NCBI GenBank assembly: GCA_019412865.1
Contig: DXOJ01000182.1
Span: 1 to 12,090 of the forward strand
Direction of reading: 5' to 3'
Source: Bacteroides sp.
Lineage (GTDB): Bacteria > Bacteroidota > Bacteroidia > Bacteroidales > Bacteroidaceae
DNA length: 12,090 bases
Made by a program: the position numbers and the translations under genes. The notes below the pieces were generated by a model. The model had not been told where the DNA came from and did no database searches. It saw only the letters and a program-made list of their open reading frames with translations. This document shows positions 1-9,151 of the stretch, piece by piece (positions within the stretch are counted from its first letter, which is position 1; every line of letters starts with the position of its first letter).

Positions 1-2337
<2,337 letters not shown>

Positions 2338-2351
2338 TGCTCTTTTCTTTA

Positions 2352-2912
2352 TTATTTGTTTTTAAATCCTTCTATTTTTACTCTGTCCAAAGGAGTCTGT
2401 CTTGATTGGATAATTGCACTTATTTTAGCAAAGGCATTAAATAGGTCGTCAAATTGTTTTTCGTAACTTTCCCTATCAGAAGTAATATCTTCTTCGAGAT
2501 ATTCGATGCGTTGTTTTAATTCTTCCAACTCCTTTTTAGGTATATTGGATAGAAGATATTGGCGCATACGTACAAAAGCACGGATAATATTGATATTTAC
2601 TTCCACAGCGGTCTTGGACTTGAGGACGCTGGATAACATAACTATACCATATTCAGTAAATGCAAACGGAAGATATTTGATGTTATATCCTTGTCCTGTT
2701 TTCAAGGTCGCAATTTGCGACCTTGAAATTGCAACTTCTTCTTTTGTTAGCTCGAACATGAATTCAGCAGGAAAGCGTTCAATATTACGACGTACTTGTT
2801 CCTTGAGTCGTTTAGTTTCAACTCCATACATTTCTGCCAAATCAAAGTCAAGCATAACTTTTTGCCCTCTGATTTCGTATATTTTGTTTTCTATAATAGC
2901 TATATCATCCAT
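2352..2912 (-). CDS. ORF6N domain-containing protein (probable DNA-binding, phage/mobile-type)
   Basis: The product has 186 residues. Positions 11-100 match the ORF6N domain, with IYEIRGQKVMLDFDLAEMYGV (11-31), RNIERFPAEFMFELTKEE (42-59), SRSQIATLK (63-71) and KYLPFAFTEYGIVMLSSVL (79-97). Residues 127-160 are a charged, heptad-like stretch that probably forms a coiled coil. ORF6N is known from phage and plasmid anti-repressor-like proteins and is presumed to bind DNA; its exact role in Bacteroidales is unknown. I chose the ATG at 2912, preceded by an A-rich run. The frame stays open to a TTG at 2993, but that extension (MKFQIGTSSLHH...) is made of the upstream palindrome and is unlike a domain. 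The gene is visibly AT-rich: two 60-base lines in it counted 30% and 33% GC, against 52% in a line of the neighbouring methyltransferase. It sits alone among housekeeping genes, suggesting acquisition. Confidence 0.85.
   Translation of the reverse strand: MDDIAIIENKIYEIRGQKVMLDFDLAEMYGVETKRLKEQVRRNIERFPAEFMFELTKEEVAISRSQIATLKTGQGYNIKYLPFAFTEYGIVMLSSVLKSKTAVEVNINIIRAFVRMRQYLLSNIPKKELEELKQRIEYLEEDITSDRESYEKQFDDLFNAFAKISAIIQSRQTPLDRVKIEGFKNK
2700..2728. repeat. Perfect inverted repeat inside the ORF6N gene (14-base arms, 1-base centre)
   Basis: The left arm TTTCAAGGTCGCAA (2700-2713) and the right arm TTGCGACCTTGAAA (2715-2728) are exact reverse complements around a single T at 2714. The palindrome encodes the conserved SRSQIATLK segment of the ORF6N domain. 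Its core CAATTTG (2711-2717) is shared with the upstream palindrome at 2965-2997. It could be a DNA-binding site, an mRNA hairpin or a recombination point. Which of these is inference. Confidence 0.9.
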
Positions 2913-2964
2913 TTTTTTGTTTAGACAGGTTCCAATTTGTGACTGAACATTAGAACTATGATGT

Positions 2965-2997
2965 AAACTTGAAGTTCCAATTTGGAACTTCAAGTTT
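2965..2997. repeat. Perfect 16-base-arm palindrome upstream of the ORF6N gene, possible operator
   Basis: The arm AAACTTGAAGTTCCAA (2965-2980) and its exact reverse complement (2982-2997) flank one T at 2981. It lies about 53 bases before the ORF6N ATG and 59 bases past the methyltransferase stop. The core CAATTTG (2978-2984) matches that of the intragenic palindrome, and a third, imperfect copy of the core is at 2933-2939. On the minus strand no T-run follows, so it is a poor terminator for the methyltransferase. The T-run (TTTTTA) lies on the plus-strand side, where no gene is being read. An operator or mRNA-processing hairpin fits better. Confidence 0.9.
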
Positions 2998-3055
2998 TTA
3001 ATTAATTATTAACTAGTGAATTACAGGGTGAATAAGTTGTTGGGATTATAACCGT

Positions 3056-4498
3056 TTATTCCTCTTCCTTCTTCGGAATCCTCGGCTCCCGGTTTCCCCT
3101 AAATTCTCTTGGCCCTCTTGAATCTCTTCCTCCGCGGAATTCTCCCCGTGGTTTTCTATCTCTTTCATCGCCACCTTTGAAGTCGCCACCTTCTCTGCGT
3201 GGCTTGTATTCTCCCTCTCTGCGAGGTCTGGATTCGCCGTCCCGACGCGGCTTGAACTCACCTTCGCGGCGTGGCTTAAATTCTTTTCTTTCTCTGAATC
3301 TTGGAGCTTGTTCTCCTTCACCCTCTTTCTTCTCTTCGCCCTCTTCCTGGCTCTTGAACTCTTTATATTTTCCGTCAAAAATCTCATATTTGCGGAATTC
3401 ACACTCCAACGGTCCATTGAACAAAGGAACCTTCTGGCTTGCCTTCAAGCCAATCTGGTCGAAACACTCTTCCCGATAAGAAAGCACCCATGCTTCGTTT
3501 CCTACAAATGCATGTTTCAGACGTTCGCCGATCATCTGGTAAAGACCGAGCAAATCATTCGTAGAGATACGTTCCCCATAAGGAGGATTGGTGATGATGA
3601 TTGATTTCTCTTTCGGCTGTTCGAACTGCTGGAACGGTTGCAATTTTAGCACGATATCTTTCGATACACCGGCAGCTTTTATATTGTGAGTTGCAATCTC
3701 ATTCGCTTTCGGATTGTTGTCATACCCATAAATCTTATGAGTAAACTCACGCTCCTGACTGTCGTCATTGTAAATCTCATCAAACATATCCGCATCGAAA
3801 TCCACCCATTTCTCGAAAGCAAACCCTTTACGGAATACTCCCGGAGCGATATTCTTAGCAATCAGTGCGGCTTCTACAGGGATAGTACCCGAACCACACA
3901 TCGGATCGATCAGATCACATTCTCCACGCCATCCGGTCATTAAAATCATGCCGGCAGCCAATACCTCATTCAACGGAGCTTCTACCGCTTCCTGGCGATA
4001 ACCGCGACGGTGAAGTGATTCTCCGGACGAGTCCAACGACAAGGTACAGGTAGTCTGTGCAATATGAATGTTCAGAAGTACATCCGGGTTGTTGATGCGT
4101 ACCGACGGACGTTTACCCGTTTTCTCGCGGAAGTAGTCCACAATCGCATCTTTCACCTTGTACGAAACGAATTTCGAATGGCGGAACTCCTCACTGAATA
4201 CTACTGCGTCGATAGCAAATGTCTTGTTCACATCGAGATATTCTTCCCATGGAATAGCCTGTATTTGATTGTAAACCTCGTCAGCATCTTTGGCCGTAAA
4301 GTTCTTGATGGGTTTCAGGATACGGATGGCGGTACGTAGACAGAAATTAGCCTTGTACATCATACGTTTATCTCCTGTAAATGAAACCATACGACGTCCT
4401 ATTTGAATGTCGTTGGCTCCTAATGCTGTCAGTTCTTCTGCAAGTATCTCTTCCAGTCCCTGGAAAGTCTTGGCTATCATCTCGAATTGTTCGCTCAT
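3056..4498 (-). CDS. THUMP-domain class I SAM-dependent RNA methyltransferase (RlmL N-half/YpsC-like)
   Basis: The 480-residue product is a cytoplasmic RNA methyltransferase of the UPF0020/THUMP family. Relatives methylate guanosine N2 in 23S rRNA (E. coli RlmL, G2445); the target here is inferred. Residues about 43-157 form the THUMP RNA-binding domain. The catalytic Rossmann domain follows, with the SAM-binding motif DPMCGSGTIPVEAALIAKN (198-216) and the catalytic NPPYGER (304-310). The core ends near residue 380. After it comes a tail of about 100 residues rich in Arg, Gly, Glu and Pro, with four octapeptide repeats at 406-437 and RGG/RGP steps to the end, resembling a disordered RNA-binding extension. 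The ATG at 4498 lies 16 bases after the acetyltransferase stop, so the two are probably one transcript. No frameshift is seen. Confidence 0.92.
   Translation of the reverse strand: MSEQFEMIAKTFQGLEEILAEELTALGANDIQIGRRMVSFTGDKRMMYKANFCLRTAIRILKPIKNFTAKDADEVYNQIQAIPWEEYLDVNKTFAIDAVVFSEEFRHSKFVSYKVKDAIVDYFREKTGKRPSVRINNPDVLLNIHIAQTTCTLSLDSSGESLHRRGYRQEAVEAPLNEVLAAGMILMTGWRGECDLIDPMCGSGTIPVEAALIAKNIAPGVFRKGFAFEKWVDFDADMFDEIYNDDSQEREFTHKIYGYDNNPKANEIATHNIKAAGVSKDIVLKLQPFQQFEQPKEKSIIITNPPYGERISTNDLLGLYQMIGERLKHAFVGNEAWVLSYREECFDQIGLKASQKVPLFNGPLECEFRKYEIFDGKYKEFKSQEEGEEKKEGEGEQAPRFRERKEFKPRREGEFKPRRDGESRPRREGEYKPRREGGDFKGGDERDRKPRGEFRGGRDSRGPREFRGNREPRIPKKEEE
3188..3283 (-). repeat. Four tandem 24-base repeats coding the methyltransferase tail
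   Basis: These bases encode residues 406-437 of the methyltransferase as four successive octapeptides: EFKPRREG, EFKPRRDG, ESRPRREG, EYKPRREG. The third base of many codons differs between copies, so the protein repeat has been kept while the DNA drifted. The strongly biased codons also create long open frames on the other strand and in the next frame. Those frames have no family features and are not counted as genes. Confidence 0.9.
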
Positions 4499-4514
4499 AT
4501 AGATTCTTTTGATT

Positions 4515-5420
4515 TTATTTTTTTGCTTTAGTTTGTACGATTCTTGCTCCTGCGGGCACGTTTTCCGTTACCCAGATATTACCGCCTACGGTTGCATCAC
4601 GCCCGATGGTGATTCTTCCCAGAATAGTGGCGTTGGAATAAACAATTACATTGTCTTCCAGGATCGGATGGCGGGGGATTCCCTTGATAGGTTTTCCGTC
4701 GGCATCCAGCGGGAAACTCTTGGCTCCCAGCGTGACACCCTGATATAGTTTGACGTTGTTTCCGATGATACTCGTGGCGCCGATTACGACACCCGTACCA
4801 TGGTCGATGGTGAAGTGAGTGCCAATCTTTGCGGCCGGATGGATATCAATTCCCGTTTCGCTATGCGCCATCTCCGTGATGATACGGGGAATCAGAGGAA
4901 CACCCAGTTCCAGCAATTCATGCGCGATACGGTAATTGCTGATCGCTTTAATGGCCGGATAACAGAATATGACCTCTCCATAGCTTTCGGCAGCCGGGTC
5001 ACCGTTGTAGGCGGCTTCCACATCCGTTGCCAGTATCCTCCTCATGGCGGGTAACTTACTGATGAATTTAGCAGCAAGACGTGCAGCTTCTTCTCGTTTG
5101 GAGTCGGAGCAGACGTTGCATTTCCCCTCTATGGAAGTGCTAAAACATAATCCGGCCAGGATTTGCTCACAAAGTAAATCAAACAATTTTTCAATGTTTA
5201 CACCGATGTGATAATTGATGGTCCGGCTGTTAATAGTAGAATTTCCGTAATATCCGGGGAAAAGAATGGAGCGTGAAAGCTCAATAATTTCATACAAGAC
5301 TTTTGCAGAGGGCAGTGGTTCGCCATCTTTGTGCTGATGAAACAGTCCTTTATAAGATTCGCTTTCCGATAGCTCATCGACTGCCTGTGTCAAAATGTGG
5401 GTGAAGTTCAGTGGACTCAT
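4515..5420 (-). CDS. cysE: Serine O-acetyltransferase
   Basis: The 301-residue protein transfers acetyl from acetyl-CoA to L-serine, giving O-acetylserine, the first step of cysteine synthesis in the cytoplasm. An alpha-helical N-terminal region (to about 185) is followed by a left-handed beta-helix of hexapeptide repeats (about 190-290). Catalytic residues are visible by comparison with E. coli CysE: Asp192 in GIDIHPAAKIG and His207 in TIDHGTGVVIG, with KLYQGVTLGAKS and PRHPILEDNVIVYSNATILG as further family blocks. The N-terminal part is longer than in short CysE and holds a CNVC pair at 101-104. The protein ends PAGARIVQTKAKK, without the long C-terminal peptide ending in Ile that docks E. 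coli CysE into CysK, so complex formation may differ. The ATG at 5420 has a TACCTTTG promoter box just upstream and probably heads the minus-strand transcript. Confidence 0.93.
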   Translation of the reverse strand: MSPLNFTHILTQAVDELSESESYKGLFHQHKDGEPLPSAKVLYEIIELSRSILFPGYYGNSTINSRTINYHIGVNIEKLFDLLCEQILAGLCFSTSIEGKCNVCSDSKREEAARLAAKFISKLPAMRRILATDVEAAYNGDPAAESYGEVIFCYPAIKAISNYRIAHELLELGVPLIPRIITEMAHSETGIDIHPAAKIGTHFTIDHGTGVVIGATSIIGNNVKLYQGVTLGAKSFPLDADGKPIKGIPRHPILEDNVIVYSNATILGRITIGRDATVGGNIWVTENVPAGARIVQTKAKK

Positions 5421-5449
5421 TAGGTCAGTTGCTCATATTTATATGGGCA

Positions 5450-5457
5450 CAAAGGTA
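5450..5457 (-). promoter_or_regulatory. Bacteroides-type -7 box for the acetyltransferase transcript
   Basis: On the minus strand the bases read TACCTTTG, an exact fit to the Bacteroides primary-sigma -7 consensus TAnnTTTG. It lies 29 bases before the ATG at 5420, implying a short leader of about 20 bases. Upstream is a very AT-rich stretch without a clear -33 TTTG box. Confidence 0.6.
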
Positions 5458-5500
5458 TTAAAAAAATAATAAAATTCGCTGGGATTCAGGATAAATAATG

Positions 5501-5508
5501 TATTTTTG
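5501..5508 (+). promoter_or_regulatory. Bacteroides-type -7 box for the two-component operon
   Basis: TATTTTTG fits the TAnnTTTG consensus and lies 34 bases before the kinase ATG at 5543. I see no good -33 element. A Shine-Dalgarno-like AAGGGG at 5533-5538 then stands 4 bases before the ATG, unusually purine-rich for this group. It back-to-back partners the minus-strand box at 5450-5457, so the 122-base gap serves both directions. Confidence 0.6.
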
Positions 5509-5542
5509 TCACATTCAAAACATGACATGAATAAGGGGACTG

Positions 5543-7594
5543 ATGAATCAGAAGACTGCTATGAAACTATTTGGACTGTTGGGGCTGTTGATGTTGTTGA
5601 GTTGCGGATATGCTGATAGACACCGCAATAGCTCTTCATGCGAACAGGCGTTGGTTGATTCTTTGGAAGTTCGTGTGCAGGATTCGCTGTTTTCCAATGT
5701 GCATTATTCCCGCTCACAACTGCTTGAGGCACTGATGCAGACGCAAGATTCCCTGGTTTATTATCGTCTGCTCGCCCTTTACGGGAAAACATTCTTTGTC
5801 TCTTCCGATTTTGATTCTATACTCTATTACAACCGCCGGGTAAAAGAATTTTCCTGCAATGCTTCCCAATCTTCTGAATCTCTCCAATCTCCGCAATGGA
5901 ATGATGTATTGTCCGATGTCTATAATATCGAAGGCAACGTATGGATGCAACTGAACCGCCCTGATTCTGCAATTATCGACTATAAGAAAGCCTATGGATA
6001 TCGCCTGAAAGGAAAAAGACTACACCTGCTTCCGGATATTTGTATCAATATCGCTGATGCCTATCTGCATCGCAGTGACTTGGCGCACACTGCTTCGTAT
6101 TACCGGCGCGCCCTGTTTCTCTGCGATTCTTTGAACTTGTCCGAGCACACGAAATTTCCTGTCTACTACGGATTGGGGCAGACTTACATGGAACTGCGTG
6201 ATTTCGATTTATCCAATCATTACTATGAATTGGCCGGGCAGTTCTTCGATGAAATGAACGTGAGCGAGCAATGGACCTATCTCAACAATCGCGGCAACCA
6301 TTATTATTACCGGAAAAACTATCAGGAAGCTTTGAAATATATGCGTAGGGCCAATGCACTCGTATCTTCTTATCCGCAGATGGTGTTTGAACAGAACTTT
6401 ATCAAAGTAAATCTGGGAGAATTGTACTTGTTGACTGACAAACTGGACTCCGCACAGATCTGCCTGGACGAAAGTTATCGTTTCTTCTCCGATATACAGC
6501 ATAACTCGGCCATTCATTACATTGAAACCCAGATGATTGAACTGGCATTGAAGAAAGGAAATATAGCCCAAGCGAAAACTATGATCGCCCGGACTGCTCC
6601 TGTGGGGCATCTTGACGCCAATATGCTAACTATACGCAATCAGTATCTGCAACATTATTTTGAGCATACCGGTGATTACCGTCGTGCCTATGAATACCTG
6701 AAACGTGATTGCCATTTGGACGATTCCATTCGGAGCGAACGGATACAGATGCGTGTTGCCGAATTGGATATGCGTTACCGGCAGGATACGATAGTACTTC
6801 GTAAGGAAATGAAGATTCAGCAGCAGGCAGCAGAGATGAGAGTGCTCAAATTGAGCGTATCTATCTGGGTACTTGTCTGCGTGTTGCTTGTGGCAGGGGT
6901 AGTGGTAGTTGTCTGGTATATGCGTAAAAAGAGGGAGTTTCTTCGCCAGCGTTTCTTCCAGCAAATCAACCGTGTCCGCATGGAGAATTTGAGAAGCCGG
7001 ATTTCTCCTCATTTTACTTTTAATGTACTGGGACGTGAGATCAATCAGTTTAACGGCTCGGAAGAGGTGAAACATAATCTGATGGAACTGGTGAAATATC
7101 TCCGTCGTAGCCTCGAACTTACCGAGAAATTGAGTGTATCTTTGCAAGACGAACTGGATTTCGTGCATACATACATCGAACTGGAACGTGGGCGTGTCGG
7201 AGAAGATTTTGTCGCAACAATCACATTGGAGGAGGGTTTAGATGCAACCCGCATCATGATTCCGTCTATGATTGTGCAAATTCCGGCGGAGAATGCTATT
7301 AAACATGGACTGGCGGGAAAGGACGGAAAAAAGGAGCTAATGGTATATGTTTCCCGTGAAACAAATGGGATTCGTATAACGGTTACCGACAACGGACGCG
7401 GGTATCTCCCGCAGGTAGTTTCCGCCACACGGGGTACTGGTACAGGATTGAAAGTGTTGTATCAGACCATTCAATTACTGAATACAAAGAATAAGAGTGA
7501 TAAAATACGTTTTAATATAACCAACAGAAGCGATGGACAAACCGGTACGGAAGTGTCGGTATATATCCCGTTTCGTTTTTCTTATGATTTATGA
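5543..7594 (+). CDS. TPR-containing sensor histidine kinase (LytS/YehU type, His_kinase family)
   Basis: The 683-residue inner-membrane sensor passes phosphate to the regulator encoded next. The N-terminus (MNQKTAMKLFGLLGLLMLLSC) is a signal sequence with a possible lipobox, LLSC at 18-21. Residues about 60-400 are helical repeats of TPR type, for example 124-151, 164-195, 205-235 and 245-275, expected in the periplasm. A coiled stretch leads into one strong membrane helix at 437-459. The cytoplasmic part begins with the H-box RISPHFTFNVL (His490), a variant of the usual NPHFLFN. The ATPase domain has its N-box PAENAIKHG (581-589), TDNGRG (615-620) and GTGTGL (631-636). The stop overlaps the regulator start by 4 bases (ATGA), so translation is coupled. 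The ATG at 5543 was chosen for the AAGGGG 4 bases upstream; Met7 is the alternative. The signal it senses is unknown. Confidence 0.92.
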   Translation: MNQKTAMKLFGLLGLLMLLSCGYADRHRNSSSCEQALVDSLEVRVQDSLFSNVHYSRSQLLEALMQTQDSLVYYRLLALYGKTFFVSSDFDSILYYNRRVKEFSCNASQSSESLQSPQWNDVLSDVYNIEGNVWMQLNRPDSAIIDYKKAYGYRLKGKRLHLLPDICINIADAYLHRSDLAHTASYYRRALFLCDSLNLSEHTKFPVYYGLGQTYMELRDFDLSNHYYELAGQFFDEMNVSEQWTYLNNRGNHYYYRKNYQEALKYMRRANALVSSYPQMVFEQNFIKVNLGELYLLTDKLDSAQICLDESYRFFSDIQHNSAIHYIETQMIELALKKGNIAQAKTMIARTAPVGHLDANMLTIRNQYLQHYFEHTGDYRRAYEYLKRDCHLDDSIRSERIQMRVAELDMRYRQDTIVLRKEMKIQQQAAEMRVLKLSVSIWVLVCVLLVAGVVVVVWYMRKKREFLRQRFFQQINRVRMENLRSRISPHFTFNVLGREINQFNGSEEVKHNLMELVKYLRRSLELTEKLSVSLQDELDFVHTYIELERGRVGEDFVATITLEEGLDATRIMIPSMIVQIPAENAIKHGLAGKDGKKELMVYVSRETNGIRITVTDNGRGYLPQVVSATRGTGTGLKVLYQTIQLLNTKNKSDKIRFNITNRSDGQTGTEVSVYIPFRFSYDL

Positions 7595-8370
7595 TGGAGA
7601 CAGAAGAAAAGTATAAGGTAGTCATCGTTGACGATGAACGTACAGCGATTGATGCTTTGCGCCGAGAGTTGGAGCCCTATCGTGAATTTGAAGTAAAAGG
7701 AATCGCAGGGAATGGTGCAAAGGGTAAAAAGATGATTATGGAGTTGCATCCGGACTTATTGTTTCTTGATGTGGAACTTCCGGATACGTTGGGACTCAAT
7801 CTATTAAGTGAAATCAGGGAGGATATTTTGTGGGATATGAAGGTCGTATTTTACACCTCTTATGACAAATACTTGCTTCAGGCGTTGCGTGAGTCGGCTT
7901 TCGACTTCCTGCTGAAGCCTTTTGAAGCGGAAGACCTGAAAGTAATTATAGACCGTTACCGGAAGGCTATGACCTCTACTTCGCTTCCTCTTTTGCCTTC
8001 TTTTGCTTCTTCCATTAGTGCATTGATGCCCCAGCAAGGCATGTTTATGATTAGCACAGTGACAGGCTTCAAGCTTTTGCGGCTGGAAGAAATCGGTTTT
8101 TTTGAATATCTGAAAGACAAACGTCAATGGCAGGTGGTCTTGTTTAATCAAACTTGTCTGAATTTGAAGCGAAATACCAAAGCAGAAGATATTATCAGTT
8201 ATTCACAAGCTTTTGTACAGATTAGCCAATCTGCTATTGTAAATGTTAATTATCTGGCAATGATTGATGGTAAATGCTGTCAACTTTATCCGCCTTTTCA
8301 CGATAAGAACGATTTGGTTATTTCCCGAAGTTATCTAAAAGAACTGCAAGAGCGTTTCTTTGTTTTGTAA
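7591..8370 (+). CDS. LytTR-family response regulator
   Basis: The 259-residue cytoplasmic transcription regulator is the partner of the kinase just upstream. Residues 8-125 are a receiver domain: acidic pair Asp14-Asp15 in VIVDDE, phospho-acceptor Asp60 in LLFLDVELPD, Thr89 in FYTS, and Lys109 in LLKPF. After a Ser/Pro/Leu-rich linker (128-149), residues 150-259 form a LytTR DNA-binding domain, with LLRLEEIGFFEYLKDKRQW, FVQISQSAIVNVNYL and ISRSYLKEL as recognisable blocks. LytTR regulators usually bind direct repeats upstream of a few target genes, often near their own locus; the convergent secreted-protein gene and the operon itself are candidates, but no site could be identified. A second ATG at 7594 follows the first immediately, so the start is uncertain by one codon. 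A hairpin terminator follows 20 bases after the stop. Confidence 0.93.
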   Translation: MMETEEKYKVVIVDDERTAIDALRRELEPYREFEVKGIAGNGAKGKKMIMELHPDLLFLDVELPDTLGLNLLSEIREDILWDMKVVFYTSYDKYLLQALRESAFDFLLKPFEAEDLKVIIDRYRKAMTSTSLPLLPSFASSISALMPQQGMFMISTVTGFKLLRLEEIGFFEYLKDKRQWQVVLFNQTCLNLKRNTKAEDIISYSQAFVQISQSAIVNVNYLAMIDGKCCQLYPPFHDKNDLVISRSYLKELQERFFVL

Positions 8371-8390
8371 TGTAGACCTCATATTATGAA

Positions 8391-8430
8391 ATACGCCACT
8401 TCTTCAGCAGAAGCGGCGTATCCTTTTGTT
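8391..8430 (+). terminator. Rho-independent terminator of the two-component operon
   Basis: Arms ATACGCCACTTCT (8391-8403) and AGAAGCGGCGTAT (8409-8421) pair over 12 of 13 positions around a TCAGC loop and are followed by CCTTTTGTT. On the minus strand the same hairpin is followed by TTTCAT, so it may also stop the convergent gene that ends at 8457. Confidence 0.8.
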
Positions 8431-8456
8431 AGAATATTAGAATGAGAGAGTTTATG

Positions 8457-8852
8457 TTACATATTTGTATTATCCATCGTAACGGTCATTTCGGGTACCA
8501 GTACGTAGGCTTGTTTTTTAGCGTTCCATTTATAATAATTCGTAGTAACGGTCTTGCCTTCATAAGTATAATTGATGCGTAGGTCTTTTTCCCATGCGTC
8601 CTTGCTATTGTTCCATTTCAAGGCTTCGCTTTCAATCATACGTTTGTTGTCATCGTACTTGTAATTGTACTTCATGTAGTTGGCAAGTGTATTTCCGTCC
8701 ATTTTGTAAACGGTTTGTCCCACTGTCATACCATTCTCCTCGATTGGATTATAAATCAATTGATTATCGTAGCTACGTGCAGAAGTAGCAAGCGATACAA
8801 CAAGAAGAGCTGCAGATAAAACGAACATTTTTAAAGATACTTTTGCTTTCAT
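8457..8852 (-). CDS. Small secreted DUF3836-like protein
   Basis: The 131-residue product has a clear Sec signal peptide: MKAKVSLKMF, then a hydrophobic core, with probable cleavage after about residue 26 (ATSARS before YD). The mature part of about 105 residues is rich in Tyr, Asn, Lys and Trp. It alternates beta-strand-like segments such as YMKYNYKYDDNKR, LRINYTYEG and TTNYYKWNAKKQAY. Two W-N/K segments (KWNNSKDAW, KWNAKKQAY) look like a degenerate internal repeat. Composition and layout match the DUF3836 family of Bacteroides, recognised from memory; its function is unknown. There is no lipobox. The ATG at 8852 is preceded by a TAGATTTG promoter box at 8921-8914. It converges on the response regulator and shares its terminator hairpin. 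It may be a target of that system, but nothing in the sequence proves this. Confidence 0.75.
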   Translation of the reverse strand: MKAKVSLKMFVLSAALLVVSLATSARSYDNQLIYNPIEENGMTVGQTVYKMDGNTLANYMKYNYKYDDNKRMIESEALKWNNSKDAWEKDLRINYTYEGKTVTTNYYKWNAKKQAYVLVPEMTVTMDNTNM

Positions 8853-8913
8853 GGCTATTTAAGTTTTTGGGTTATGCTTTCATTTGTCTACCAAATGCAT
8901 TGATTTTACGCTG

Positions 8914-8921
8914 CAAATCTA
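8914..8921 (-). promoter_or_regulatory. Bacteroides-type -7 box for the DUF3836-like gene
   Basis: On the minus strand this reads TAGATTTG, matching TAnnTTTG. It stands 61 bases upstream of the ATG at 8852, implying a leader of about 55 bases. No clear -33 box is seen. Confidence 0.55.
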
Positions 8922-9019
8922 CATATTAATTTGGTATTTATGCGTTTTAGAAGATAAAAGATTGTCAAAATGTCAAGAGTGGGGGTAGGTGGTAACTAGC
9001 TTTTTGCCAATATTGGTGA

Positions 9020-9053
9020 CAAAAAAATATCCGGCAGTCAATCTGCCGGATAT
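9020..9053 (-). terminator. Strong Rho-independent terminator downstream of polA
   Basis: Arms ATATCCGGCAG (9027-9037) and CTGCCGGATAT (9043-9053) pair perfectly over 11 bases around a 5-base loop. On the minus strand they are followed by seven T. It lies about 190 bases beyond the polA stop, leaving an unusually long 3' untranslated region, or ending a separate small RNA. Confidence 0.9.
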
Positions 9054-9151
9054 AGAATGAATCACTTCGTTGAAAAAGGAATCTTTTTTCTAGCTTTCTG
9101 GATACAGAGTTAAATAATGTTATTACTCATACTTGCTTTTATTTTGTAAGC

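Noticed and set aside
2913..2993. Extended N-terminus of the ORF6N protein from a TTG at 2993
   Set aside because: The extra 27 residues are encoded by the upstream palindrome and its decayed copy, lie outside the domain, and begin with a rare start codon; the ATG at 2912 immediately precedes the domain.
2965..2997. Palindrome as the intrinsic terminator of the methyltransferase gene
   Set aside because: On the minus strand it is followed by ACATCATAG, not a T-run.
3046..3479. Second-frame and opposite-strand frames over the methyltransferase tail
   Set aside because: They arise from the Arg/Gly/Glu codon repeats of the tail; their products are low-complexity with no independent start signals.
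5482..5490. Nonamer GGATTCAGG at 5482 matching the reverse complement near 12082-12090
   Set aside because: A nine-base match in 12 kb is expected by chance, and one copy is inside polA coding sequence.
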